Of a DNA stretch of 64,000 nt, positions 25,961 through 34,082 are shown one piece after another. This stretch comes from Gemmatimonadota bacterium. GTDB lineage: Bacteria > Gemmatimonadota > Gemmatimonadetes > Longimicrobiales > Gaopeijiaceae. The translations under genes and the position numbers were made by a program. Where the stretch lies: positions 2,082,795-2,146,794 of the forward strand of contig JAWKQO010000001.1 of assembly GCA_041390105.1 (NCBI GenBank). The letters run 5' to 3'. Under the pieces are notes generated by a model. It saw only the letters and a program-made list of their open reading frames with translations, did not search any database and was not told the DNA's origin. How positions within the stretch are numbered: the first letter of the stretch is position 1; the number at the start of each line of letters is the position of its first letter.

Positions 25961-26740
25961 TCACGTCGCACCGCCTTCCACCCCGTGCGACATGCCCCAC
26001 ACGAATCGCCACCGTCCGTCCTCGTCCCTGCGGGACACGAGGGTGACGCGCTGACGTTGCGTCAGTGGCGCTCCGCCCGCTCGGGGGTGAAGCACCTGAA
26101 CGTCCCATCCTCGCTCGACCGCCAGATCCCCCTGCACGGCGCGCGCCTCGCAGTCGAACGTGGGCTCCACGGCGAACCGCTCGAACGCGGCGTCCAAGGC
26201 CGAACGCAGGGCTTCCCGTCCGCGAACCGGCGGTCGGCCGGCAGACCAGAGGACATAGTCGGGGTGCAGCCGCTCCAACACGCCGGTCGTGTTTCCCTCT
26301 CGCATGGCCCGCGCGAAGTCCGTGTGCAGCTCCTCGAGGCCCTCGGGCGAAGGCCGCGCGGGCGCCTGGTCCGGCCGACTGTCCCCCGCTCCCCGCTGAG
26401 GACCCATCACGAAGAGGGTATTCCCGGAGGGATCCAGGAGATCGAAGGTGCGGGCGCCCCAGGGCTCGTCCCTCGGCTCGCGCAGCACGTCCGCACGCGC
26501 GCTCCACTCGGCGAACAGGGCGTCGACGTCGGCGACCTCGATCGACACACAGGCCGCTCGGCCGTGTCCCTCCATCGGACTGTCGATGGTGAGGCGGATT
26601 CCTCCGCGGCCCACGCCCAGCAGGCCTCGCTTCCCGTCGGCGGAGGCCTCGAACAGAACCTCGAAGCCGAGCTGGTCCACGTAGAAGGCCCTAGCCACGT
26701 CCAGCGCGTCGGCAGGAAGGATCGGGACGGCGCGTTCCAC
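25961..26740 (-). CDS. VOC/glyoxalase-like domain fused to a SnoaL/DUF4440-like domain
   Basis: A 259-aa two-domain protein. Residues about 1-120 form a VOC (glyoxalase/bleomycin-resistance) fold: ARAFYVDQLGFEVLF, IRLTIDSPMEGHGRAACVSIEV, TFDLLDPSGNTLFV. Residues about 135-255 form an NTF2-like SnoaL/DUF4440 fold: ARAMREGNTTGVLERLHPDYVLW. The two folds usually occur as separate small proteins. The start is a GTG at 26740 with GGAGAG 7 nt upstream. Substrate unknown. It lies 32 nt upstream of the cyclase gene on the same strand. Confidence 0.82.
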   Translation of the reverse strand: MERAVPILPADALDVARAFYVDQLGFEVLFEASADGKRGLLGVGRGGIRLTIDSPMEGHGRAACVSIEVADVDALFAEWSARADVLREPRDEPWGARTFDLLDPSGNTLFVMGPQRGAGDSRPDQAPARPSPEGLEELHTDFARAMREGNTTGVLERLHPDYVLWSAGRPPVRGREALRSALDAAFERFAVEPTFDCEARAVQGDLAVERGWDVQVLHPRAGGAPLTQRQRVTLVSRRDEDGRWRFVWGMSHGVEGGAT

Positions 26741-26782
26741 GCGTGCTCTCCGGTTCGATGGCCGCGTCGGACGCCGCGCCCG

Positions 26783-27199
26783 CTACGAGCTCGCGGCCTC
26801 GTCGACGACGCCGACACGATCTCGGACGTCCGCGTAGGCAGTCTGGACGAGAGACTCGAGCGCGGCGACGTCGACGACGGTGTCAGGCCTCAGCTTGACG
26901 TGACGCATGAAGCGCCCGCTGCCCACCAACAGCCCCCGCGGATCGGGCAGCTCGGCGCCCAGGAAGAAGCCCACGTTCACGTGGGCGCTGAACGCATCGA
27001 CGTAGGCGAAGGCGGCGTCGCCCACACAGGCCGTGGGCTGACCGTCGTGCAGCAGCTCGCACACGTCGTCTCCGCAGCCTCGCAGGACGTCGAACCAGGT
27101 GCGCGCCAGCTCGCCCAGGGCACCGGCGTGATCCTGCAGCCAGGCGTCGACGGCGGGGTCGCGCGGCACGGCACCGGGGAATCGCATCAGGCGGCTCAT
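26783..27199 (-). CDS. DUF1801 domain protein
   Basis: A 138-aa small protein of the DUF1801 fold, with the family stretch CELLHDGQPTACVGDAAFAYVDAFSAHVNVGFFLG and the phosphate-like GSGRFMRHVKL motif. Function is unknown; homologues in Bacillus are linked to frataxin-like iron handling. The ATG at 27199 is clear. It is 43 nt upstream of the VOC-SnoaL fusion on the same strand. Confidence 0.8.
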   Translation of the reverse strand: MSRLMRFPGAVPRDPAVDAWLQDHAGALGELARTWFDVLRGCGDDVCELLHDGQPTACVGDAAFAYVDAFSAHVNVGFFLGAELPDPRGLLVGSGRFMRHVKLRPDTVVDVAALESLVQTAYADVRDRVGVVDEAASS

Positions 27200-27277
27200 G
27201 GTGGCCCACCATGCTCCGCCCGGCCCCCGTGCGCAAGCACTCCGAGACCCCCCGGCTCGGTGGGCCGGGCGGCGCCG

Positions 27278-27568
27278 CTAAAAGCGGGGGATCTGGCGTC
27301 CGTTGCCGGCGGCTTTCCTCGGGAGCCGGATACGACGCGGACCCCTGACGACCACCAGCTCGCCGACGCGCAACCGGCCTACGTCGAGCTCGTCGACCTG
27401 GAGACGACCGAAGTGTGAGCGACCGACCCGCAGCCTCTTGATCACGAGCCGTCCAACGGCGAGCGCCCCGATGGCCAGGGCGCCCACCGCCATCGCTCCC
27501 ATCGCGGTCGCTCCCGCCGCGGCGGCGCCCGTCGCCCAACCCTTGGTGCCACGCGTTTCGCGTTTCAT
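27278..27568 (-). CDS. Small protein of tandem pentapeptide-like repeats
   Basis: A 96-aa protein. After a short basic N-terminus, residues 19-73 are eleven exact five-residue units: GATAM, GAMAV, GALAI, GALAV, GRLVI, KRLRV, GRSHF, GRLQV, DELDV, GRLRV, GELVV. The small residue at unit position 1, leucine at 3 and valine or isoleucine at 5 fit a pentapeptide (A-x-L-x-x) quadrilateral beta-helix. The first units are very hydrophobic and could instead span a membrane. The ATG is at 27568; longer frames are arginine-rich. No function can be assigned. It diverges from the FG-GAP gene across 140 bp. Confidence 0.65.
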   Translation of the reverse strand: MKRETRGTKGWATGAAAAGATAMGAMAVGALAIGALAVGRLVIKRLRVGRSHFGRLQVDELDVGRLRVGELVVVRGPRRIRLPRKAAGNGRQIPRF

Positions 27569-27708
27569 GACAAGGGCATACCGATCCGACGACCTCCCGT
27601 TCCGGTAACCCCAGGCCCCACCCACCGTACAACCCGGCTGGGAACGGCCACCCGCGGCCCTTTCCCAACGGGTCCACTTGTCTCCTCGTCGCCAACGGTC
27701 GGTGCGGC

Positions 27709-29355
27709 ATGCGTTTGCGTCGGTGCGTCCTCTTGCTCCCCTCTCTGATCTTCGCCTCCAGCGCGGTCGCGGCGCAGGCGCCACCGATGCAGCAGGCCGT
27801 CCAGCGTCTCCAGAACCAGGACTATGCGGGCGCTGTGGAGATCCTGCAGGGACTGACCGCAGAGCAACCGCAGAACGCGCGCGCCTGGCTGCTGCTCGGC
27901 CAAGCGCACCTGGGTGCCGGAGCCTACGAGTCGGCTCGTGCGGCCCTGGCCGAAGCCGAGAAGACACCGGCGACCCATTGGCAGGCCTACTACTTCACCG
28001 GGCTCTCCTACGCTGCCGAAGGCGACCTGGACCACGCCTTCGAGCGACTGCAGCACGTGAAGGAAGGAGGAGCCTTCAATCTCACGCAGATCGGGCTGGT
28101 CCCCCAGGCAGCAGTACTCCGTAAGGATCCGCGCTACGCCAGCCTCTTCCCGACCGCAGCGGAGTACGCGTCGCCCTTCGTGGAACCCGTCCGCATCCTG
28201 CGGGACTGGAGAGGAGAGGCCGAGGGAGACGTGTTCGGCTGGATCGCTCGGGACATCGGCGATGTGGATGGCGACGGCATCCACGACATGACCACGTCGG
28301 CCACCCAGGCAGCAGGAGGCGCCGGCCGCGTGTATGTCTACTCGAGCGGCAGCGGTCGACTGCTCTGGTCGGCCACCGGAACCGAGGGCGCGGGACTCGG
28401 CACCAGCATCGAGTCGGCTGGGGACGTCGACGCGGATGGCATCCCCGACGTCGTCGCGGGAGCGCCGGGAGAAGGTGCGGCCTACGTCTATTCGGGTGCG
28501 GACGGGCGCGTGCTGCACCGGTTCGGCGGGGACGCCGCCGATCGCTTCGGCGGCGGAGTCGCCGATGTCGGTGATCTCGACGGGGACGGGCACGACGACG
28601 TGATCGTGAGCGCACCGGCCGCGCTCCAGGGCGCCGGAGTGGCCCGGGTCTACTCGGGGAAGGACGGCAGCGTCCTGTGGGAGCGGAAAGGCGAAGCGGG
28701 GGAGGGCTTCGGGAGCGCGGTCGGAGGCTGGCGCTTCGGCGCGCGTCGTGCGTTCCTGGTCGGCGCACCGGGAGGTGGGCCCACCCAGGGTGGCCGGACC
28801 TACGTCTTCACCGGGCTCACCGCGAAGCCCGACTTCGTGGTCGAAGCGGAAGCCTCAGGCGCCCAGAACGGAGCCATGTTCGTCTCCATCCTGGGCGACG
28901 TGGACGGCGACGGAGTTCCGGACGTCTATTCGTCGGACTGGGCGGACGGAACCAGTGGCCCGCAGACCGGGCGGGTGTACGTGCATTCCGGCGCGTCCGG
29001 CGCCCGCCTCTATACACTGGCCGGCGAAGCCGCCGGTGACGGATTCGGAATCGGCGTAGCCGACCTGGGTGGCGACATCGACGGGGACGGGCTCGACGAC
29101 GTCGTCATCGGAGCATGGCAGCACGCCGCCGCGGCACCGTCGGGAGGCAAGGTCTACATCCGCTCCGGCAAGGACGGCCACCTGCTCTACGCGATCACCG
29201 GCCGGGTGCCCGGGGAGACGTTCGGCTTCGACGCCACGGGCATTGGAGACGTCGACGGCGACGGTGTGGTAGACCTCCTGCTCACGTCTGCCTACAGCGC
29301 CATCAACGGAACGCGCAGCGGCCGGGTGCTGATCCTCGCGGGGGAGCGGCGGTAG
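27709..29355 (+). CDS. Secreted TPR + FG-GAP (integrin-like) repeat protein
   Basis: A 548-aa exported protein. Signal peptide to about residue 22 (VAAQA), then TPR-like helices (about 28-130), then seven or so FG-GAP/VCBS repeats (about 165-548) that form an integrin-alpha-like propeller. Calcium-binding DVDGDGIHD, DVDADGIPD, DLDGDGHDD, DVDGDGVPD, DIDGDGLDD and DVDGDGVVD motifs recur every 60-70 residues. Such proteins mediate adhesion or surface binding. No catalytic motif was seen. It is monocistronic on the plus strand. Confidence 0.88.
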   Translation: MRLRRCVLLLPSLIFASSAVAAQAPPMQQAVQRLQNQDYAGAVEILQGLTAEQPQNARAWLLLGQAHLGAGAYESARAALAEAEKTPATHWQAYYFTGLSYAAEGDLDHAFERLQHVKEGGAFNLTQIGLVPQAAVLRKDPRYASLFPTAAEYASPFVEPVRILRDWRGEAEGDVFGWIARDIGDVDGDGIHDMTTSATQAAGGAGRVYVYSSGSGRLLWSATGTEGAGLGTSIESAGDVDADGIPDVVAGAPGEGAAYVYSGADGRVLHRFGGDAADRFGGGVADVGDLDGDGHDDVIVSAPAALQGAGVARVYSGKDGSVLWERKGEAGEGFGSAVGGWRFGARRAFLVGAPGGGPTQGGRTYVFTGLTAKPDFVVEAEASGAQNGAMFVSILGDVDGDGVPDVYSSDWADGTSGPQTGRVYVHSGASGARLYTLAGEAAGDGFGIGVADLGGDIDGDGLDDVVIGAWQHAAAAPSGGKVYIRSGKDGHLLYAITGRVPGETFGFDATGIGDVDGDGVVDLLLTSAYSAINGTRSGRVLILAGERR

Positions 29356-29402
29356 GAGCGCGCTTCGGTCCGTTTGAGCCGCCCCTCCGCGACGCGCCGC
29401 AC

Positions 29403-29975
29403 CTACACGCGTAGCACGCAGCGGAACCCGCGGGCGGCGTAGTAGGACTCCGCCCCGTTGTGATAGATGAACACGGTTCCGTAGCGGTAGTCCCCGAAGA
29501 TGGCGCCTCCGCGCGCCCGGATGGCAGGCGGCGTGAGAAGCCAACTCGACGTGGTGGTGTCGAACTCGCCCAGCTCCTGCAGGCGCCGGTACTCCGCCTC
29601 GTCCAACAGGGTCGCACCCAGGGCGTCGGCGGTCTCGACGGCGTTCCCTTCCGGCTTGTGCTTCTTCCGTCCGTCCAGGGCCGCCCGATCATAGCAGAGA
29701 CTGCGTCGGCCTTCAGGACTCTGTTTCGAGCAGTCCACGAAGAGGTACTCGTCCGCGTTCGTGTCGAGGCCCACCACGTCCGGCTCGCCGCCCGTACGCT
29801 CCATCTCGCTGAGCGCCCATAGCCTGGCCGGCTGGGCTTCCAGCTTCGCCCGCACGTCCGCCCAGGCGATGCCCGGGTGACGGTGCGGGTTGGCTGCAAA
29901 GCGTGCGCTCAGGGTCTCCAGCAGGGCCTCGCCTTCAACCGGGCCCACAGTCTGCGGGGGAGTACGTTTCGACAT
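29403..29975 (-). CDS. DUF4256 domain protein
   Basis: A 190-aa protein that matches the DUF4256 family throughout: LETLSARFAANPHRHPGIAWADV, GGEPDVVGLD and the C-terminal GAIFGDYRYGTVFIYHNGAESYYAARGFR. Function unknown. The ATG at 29975 gives MSKRTPP; nine residues more are possible. It is convergent with the FG-GAP gene (47-nt gap) and 23 nt downstream of the thioesterase gene, so they may be co-transcribed. Confidence 0.85.
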   Translation of the reverse strand: MSKRTPPQTVGPVEGEALLETLSARFAANPHRHPGIAWADVRAKLEAQPARLWALSEMERTGGEPDVVGLDTNADEYLFVDCSKQSPEGRRSLCYDRAALDGRKKHKPEGNAVETADALGATLLDEAEYRRLQELGEFDTTTSSWLLTPPAIRARGGAIFGDYRYGTVFIYHNGAESYYAARGFRCVLRV

Positions 29976-29998
29976 CGGCTCGTTTCGTCGCTTCGGCC

Positions 29999-30448
29999 TC
30001 ACCCCACGACGTCCGGTCGTTCCCGAATCGTCATGATCGTCCCCAGCATGGTCGCCACCGGCGTCTCCACGTCCTCGTCGAGCATCGACGCCTCAGCCTG
30101 GCACACGCTGATCGTCCGACCGGACCGCAGGACCCGACCACGGGCGATGAGGCCACGGCCCCGCGCGGGGGCCAGCAGGTTCGTCTTGAACTCGACGGTG
30201 AGCACGCCCACGCCCTCGGGCATCAAGCTCAACGCCGCATAGCCGCAGGCACTGTCCAGCACCGAGGAGACGACTCCCGCGTGAAGGAAGCCATGCTGCT
30301 GAGTCAAGTCGGGGCGGAAGGGCACGCGGATGTCGACCTCTCCGGGCGCGAGGCGATCGAGTGTCGCTCCGATGGTCGCCATGAAGCGCTGCGCCGCGAA
30401 GCTCTCGCGAACGACCACCTCGAACCCTGGATTCCTGGGCTCACGCAT
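29999..30448 (-). CDS. PaaI-family hotdog thioesterase
   Basis: A 149-aa hotdog-fold acyl-CoA thioesterase of the PaaI/YdiI group. The signature QQHGFLHAGVVSSVLDSACGYAA (residues about 49-72) contains the conserved HGG-like loop and the catalytic acid region; LTVEFKTNLLAPARG is also typical. It hydrolyses small or aromatic acyl-CoA; the natural substrate is unknown. It lies upstream of the DUF4256 gene on the same strand. Confidence 0.87.
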   Translation of the reverse strand: MREPRNPGFEVVVRESFAAQRFMATIGATLDRLAPGEVDIRVPFRPDLTQQHGFLHAGVVSSVLDSACGYAALSLMPEGVGVLTVEFKTNLLAPARGRGLIARGRVLRSGRTISVCQAEASMLDEDVETPVATMLGTIMTIRERPDVVG

Positions 30449-30555
30449 GACAGCGGCACCTCCTCAAAGGTTCGCGCCCTCTGGAGGCGGCCCTTTCAAT
30501 GGACCCATCACGTACCGCAGGTCGCCACGAGTTGTCAAACCGATGGGCCCGAGTG

Positions 30556-31341
30556 TCACGTCCGCCCCCCGACCGCCAGCGCTCGGGCAACGAGCGCGAT
30601 CGAGCCGTCCGTCGCTACTGGAAGGCGGCGCTCGAGCTCCTTCCGCAATCGCTCCCGGGCCAACTCGTCCAATGAGGCCACGTAGCCCGGCGCCGGCCCC
30701 TGGCCACGAAGAAACGGAGACCAGTAGTCCGCGAAGTCACCGAAAACCGTCGCGACATCGATCGGTTCGAACTCGATCCGGTTCAACCCCGCGTTCGCCA
30801 TGAGCGCACGGAGGGCGTCGGGCTGGCAGAGCGGAAAGCGCCATGCTTCATCCAGCGCGCCTGCCGCGGGGTCCAGCTCCAGGGCGGCGTCCCAGAAACA
30901 CCGGATCATCTCCATCTTCGCCGCATAGTCCCACACATACAGCGCCACGCTCCCGCCGGGGCGGACGGCGCGAATCATCTCGGCGATCATGCGCTCCGGC
31001 CGGGGCATGAAGTTCAATACCAGTGCGCTCACTGCCACGTCGAACCGGCCGCCGCCCACCGGGAGGGCTTGCGCGTCGCCCACCGCGAACCGGGCCCGCC
31101 CGGTTGGGGACGTGCGGCGCGCATGCGCCACGAACCCGGGGGAGCGATCGACTCCCAACAGTCGCACCGGTTGAGTCAGCGCCAGGATGGCATGACTCAG
31201 CGCTCCGGTTCCGCAGCCCACGTCGATCCACTTCGACCCTGGCGCGGGGTCGAGCCACTCGAGAAACGCCCGTGCCGTCAGGCGACTCCAGCGGCCCACG
31301 TACGGCTCGTAGCTCTCGCCTTCCGCCCAGACGTCGTCCAT
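30556..31341 (-). CDS. Class I SAM-dependent methyltransferase
   Basis: A 261-aa methyltransferase of the UbiE/Methyltransf_11 type. SAM motif KWIDVGCGTGALSHAIL (about residues 36-52), acidic LLGVDRSPGFV, and FDVAVSALVLNFMPRPERMIAEMIRAVRPGG as the post-motif region. The substrate is unknown. The ATG at 31341 gives MDDVWAEGESYEPYVGRWSRL, a start common in this subfamily. Flanks of 107 and 217 bp suggest an independent transcript. Confidence 0.87.
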   Translation of the reverse strand: MDDVWAEGESYEPYVGRWSRLTARAFLEWLDPAPGSKWIDVGCGTGALSHAILALTQPVRLLGVDRSPGFVAHARRTSPTGRARFAVGDAQALPVGGGRFDVAVSALVLNFMPRPERMIAEMIRAVRPGGSVALYVWDYAAKMEMIRCFWDAALELDPAAGALDEAWRFPLCQPDALRALMANAGLNRIEFEPIDVATVFGDFADYWSPFLRGQGPAPGYVASLDELARERLRKELERRLPVATDGSIALVARALAVGGRT

Positions 31342-31558
31342 TGCGGCTCTGCCCCCCTTGGATCCGCACCCGCGAGCGCGCGCAGGCGACTCGCCCGCCG
31401 CACGCCGGCTCCGGTGACCAGGGCGAAGGCTCGAGGACTGCGCTGCGGGCCAGTGGCTCGCCTCTGCCGCTACCCTACCGCCGGATCCGGCGTCTCCACC
31501 AGAGGGTGCTCGCAACGGGGGGGCTCCGGTTCGAGCGGGCGCCGGGTTCCGGACCGTC

Positions 31559-31999
31559 TCAGGCCGTCGGGCCTCCCGGGCCCACAACGCGGATCGCCCC
31601 GATGGCGAGAAGCGGACCGAGCATGTTCGCCGCTCCGCCGTGCTCCACGAGTTTGCCGTCGACGACGCGGTCCACGTTGACACCTGTGAACGTCACCCGC
31701 TCCCCCGTCGGCGCCATCCCCATCCACTCGCCCGCCTGGGTACCCGTAGCCGTGACGCAGCTGACCACCCACTCGCCTTCGGCGATCTGACGGTCGATGG
31801 TGAGATGCAGGTCCGGATAGGTCCCGCGGACGCCGAGGGCATGCGCCTCGACTCCTGCGAGACCCACGGGGTGACGTCGACCATCCATCACCTCGGTGTA
31901 CTCAACGCCCACCAACTCGGGGATCCGTTCCAGCCTCAACTGGTTGATCACTTCCTCGTAGAATCGGCGCACCACGTCCTTGTTGGTCTTCACGTCCAT
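31559..31999 (-). CDS. SnoaL-like ester cyclase family protein
   Basis: A 146-aa NTF2-fold protein of the SnoaL/ester cyclase group: VVRRFYEEVINQ, GVEAHALGVRGTYPDLHLTIDRQIAEGEWVV and MGMAPTGERVTFTGVNVDRVVDGKLVEHGGAANM. Polyketide cyclases of this fold close aromatic rings, but no polyketide genes are nearby, so a general small-molecule role is more likely. The ATG is at 31999. Confidence 0.85.
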   Translation of the reverse strand: MDVKTNKDVVRRFYEEVINQLRLERIPELVGVEYTEVMDGRRHPVGLAGVEAHALGVRGTYPDLHLTIDRQIAEGEWVVSCVTATGTQAGEWMGMAPTGERVTFTGVNVDRVVDGKLVEHGGAANMLGPLLAIGAIRVVGPGGPTA

Positions 32000-32072
32000 G
32001 GCGCTATCCCGATTCTACACCCCGGCAGGCACGAGCCGCCGAGTCAGAGGGTGAGAGCAGAAGCGAACGGCA

Positions 32073-32351
32073 TCAGGTCCTGCTCGCACTGCTCTTCCTC
32101 AACTCTCTTTCGATCAGTCGCTCGCGTACCGGCGACCGACCTTCGAATACGAAGACGTTCAACCCGTGCATGAGAATGCCGACCCCCCAGCCAAGAAGCG
32201 GCCACTGGAACCAAAGGTCTGCGGGGGACGCCTTCAGGTTGACGACCACGAGAAGCGCGCTGACCACCACGTACACCACCGCGTGGACGTAGAAGCCGAG
32301 CTTCGCTTCGACCTGGCGGGTTGCCCTCTGGCGAGCTTCCTGGCCTTCCAT
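32073..32351 (-). CDS. 2TM-domain protein
   Basis: A 92-aa protein with two membrane segments (about residues 18-40 and 48-68) in the 2TM-domain pattern: FYVHAVVYVVVSALLVVVNL and WFQWPLLGWGVGILMHGLNVF. These domains occur alone or on sensor kinases; alone the role is unknown. The charged C-terminus (RERLIERELRK) lies in the cytoplasm. Confidence 0.82.
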   Translation of the reverse strand: MEGQEARQRATRQVEAKLGFYVHAVVYVVVSALLVVVNLKASPADLWFQWPLLGWGVGILMHGLNVFVFEGRSPVRERLIERELRKSSASRT

Positions 32352-32454
32352 GGTATTCCTCCAGGAAAGGGGCTACTCCTCAGTCGAAAGATGGCCGGGA
32401 GCCCCGGGGCCGGCTGTCGGGCGCCGGGCGGGGAACATCGTGGGAATAGTCCCG

Positions 32455-32901
32455 TCATCCACCTGGTGCCGAGGCCCGACCCACGGTCGACCCGAGGCGC
32501 CACCACAGCAGTTCGGCCAAAGGCACCATGATGACGAGTGCCAGTACAACGGTCAGGAGGGTTACGCGCCAAGGCATCAACTGAGCGTTGGCGGTGCCGA
32601 GCAGGGGCGTGGCGATGGCCACCAGCCACACTACGACAGCTCCCGAATACGCCTGGGCGCGCGAGGGTCCGAACGCGCGCGCAGTCACCACGAACAACCA
32701 GGCGAGAGCAAGCCCATACACGAAGTCCGGCGCCAGGCTGCCCAGCTCATGCCAGATCGTCCGCGTACGCATCGCGGCGAAGGGGGAGCCTGCGATGGCG
32801 GCCTCCCACTCACGTCCCAGCAACAACTGGTTCCCGAGCCAGCCGAACACGTTCATGACCAAACCGGCGACCAGGCCCGTACTGACGACCCTGGGAGGCA
32901 T
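32455..32901 (-). CDS. Hypothetical four-helix membrane protein
   Basis: A 148-aa protein with four hydrophobic segments (about residues 5-25, 55-75, 85-105, 112-132). I do not recognise a family. The ATG at 32901 follows AGGAG by 6 nt, which decides the start; the frame continues upstream to 33066 but loses membrane character. It sits between the 2TM gene and the second cyclase gene. Confidence 0.65.
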   Translation of the reverse strand: MPPRVVSTGLVAGLVMNVFGWLGNQLLLGREWEAAIAGSPFAAMRTRTIWHELGSLAPDFVYGLALAWLFVVTARAFGPSRAQAYSGAVVVWLVAIATPLLGTANAQLMPWRVTLLTVVLALVIMVPLAELLWWRLGSTVGRASAPGG

Positions 32902-33016
32902 CGATGCTCCTCGTTGAGGGACCGGTGGAAAAGGCACCGGAACCACATCATGACCCTCTCCGACCTCTCCTGCCACTTCCCGGGCGGCGCTCGCCTCCCG
33001 GCGGCGCCGCCCGATC

Positions 33017-34042
33017 CTATCGAAGGGCCACGACCTCCAGGGGCCCTTCCACGCCTCGCAAGGCAACCGCCCCCATGGGCTCCGCCATCAGGCCCGCAGG
33101 GAGCTCGAGGTCGTCCAGCAGGGCCCGGGACACCAAGAAGCGCCTTCCCAGGCGATTGCACTCGCCCTGGATTCGCGCGGTCACGTTCAACACATCGCCG
33201 TTGAACGCGATCTCCTTCTTCAAGTCGCCCATCTCTGCGGCGATCACCTCCCCTGCATGCAGTCCGGCCTTGAAGTCCGGCACGGCTCCATACCGCGACA
33301 GGTATCGCTCGGAGTTGGAGCGGATCTGCTCCTCGATCTGAAAGAAGGCCCGCACGCAGTTCGCACCTTGGACCCCCAGCTCGTGCGTCCACGTGATCAC
33401 GACCTCATCGCCCACGTATTCGTAGATCTCACCCCGCGTGTTCAGCACCGGTCCGGACACGTCGTGGAAGAAGTCGTTGACCAGCCCGTAGTAGGCCTCG
33501 AGCGAGAGACGTTGCGCGAGCTTGGTGGAACCGGTGATGTCGACGAACATGAACACTCGTTGCTCTCGCCGCGGATGATGGTAGCGACCGGTCACGTAGC
33601 GCAGGAGCACGCCGGGCCCGAGCAGCCGGTCCAGCTGCCGCAGGAAGATGATCACCAGGTAGAGCAGAAAAGCGGTCAGCATCGCAGCCAGGTTCTGCGG
33701 CAGGGCCTCGCCGAATTCCGCCAGCGTGCGGCCTTCGCTCAGGCCGAGGACCAACCCCGTGCCCAGGAGGACCAGAGCCAGGGCGAGAACATAGGTCACG
33801 GCCTTCAGGAGCACCGCTGCCCAGAAGGGGAGTCGCCGGAACCGCTGCGCCAGCGTCGAGGACTCGAACACGATCAGCGGCACCGCCAGGAGCACGCCGA
33901 TGAAGGTGGCCGTCAGTGGTTCACGAGGTCCGGCCTCGGGCGCCAGAGACCAGCGGACCGTGTCCCAGGTGAGCGCCACGATCACGAAAAACACGGCGAC
34001 AGGGACGATGCTTCGCAGGTGTCGGACCGCTCTCGTATTCAT
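33017..34042 (-). CDS. Membrane-anchored class III nucleotidyl cyclase (copy 2)
   Basis: A 341-aa protein with four N-terminal membrane segments (about residues 10-155) and a class III cyclase domain (about 175-340). Metal aspartates are in FMFVDITGST and VGDEVVITW; GDVLNVTARIQ carries the transition-state residues, and FKAGLHAG plus FNGD suggest ATP as substrate. The linker YVTGRYHHPRREQR matches FLTGRYHTPKEERR of the cyclase at 24825, so the two are paralogues. The start may be the ATG at 34042 or a GTG two codons upstream. Confidence 0.87.
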   Translation of the reverse strand: MNTRAVRHLRSIVPVAVFFVIVALTWDTVRWSLAPEAGPREPLTATFIGVLLAVPLIVFESSTLAQRFRRLPFWAAVLLKAVTYVLALALVLLGTGLVLGLSEGRTLAEFGEALPQNLAAMLTAFLLYLVIIFLRQLDRLLGPGVLLRYVTGRYHHPRREQRVFMFVDITGSTKLAQRLSLEAYYGLVNDFFHDVSGPVLNTRGEIYEYVGDEVVITWTHELGVQGANCVRAFFQIEEQIRSNSERYLSRYGAVPDFKAGLHAGEVIAAEMGDLKKEIAFNGDVLNVTARIQGECNRLGRRFLVSRALLDDLELPAGLMAEPMGAVALRGVEGPLEVVALR

Positions 34043-34082
34043 CGGCACACTCGACCGGCTCAGGCTGGCGCAGGGCGTTGGC

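Noticed and set aside
31559..31999. SnoaL-like gene, monooxygenase and SRPBCC genes as parts of a polyketide cluster
   Set aside because: They are scattered and no ketosynthase or acyl carrier gene is in the window.
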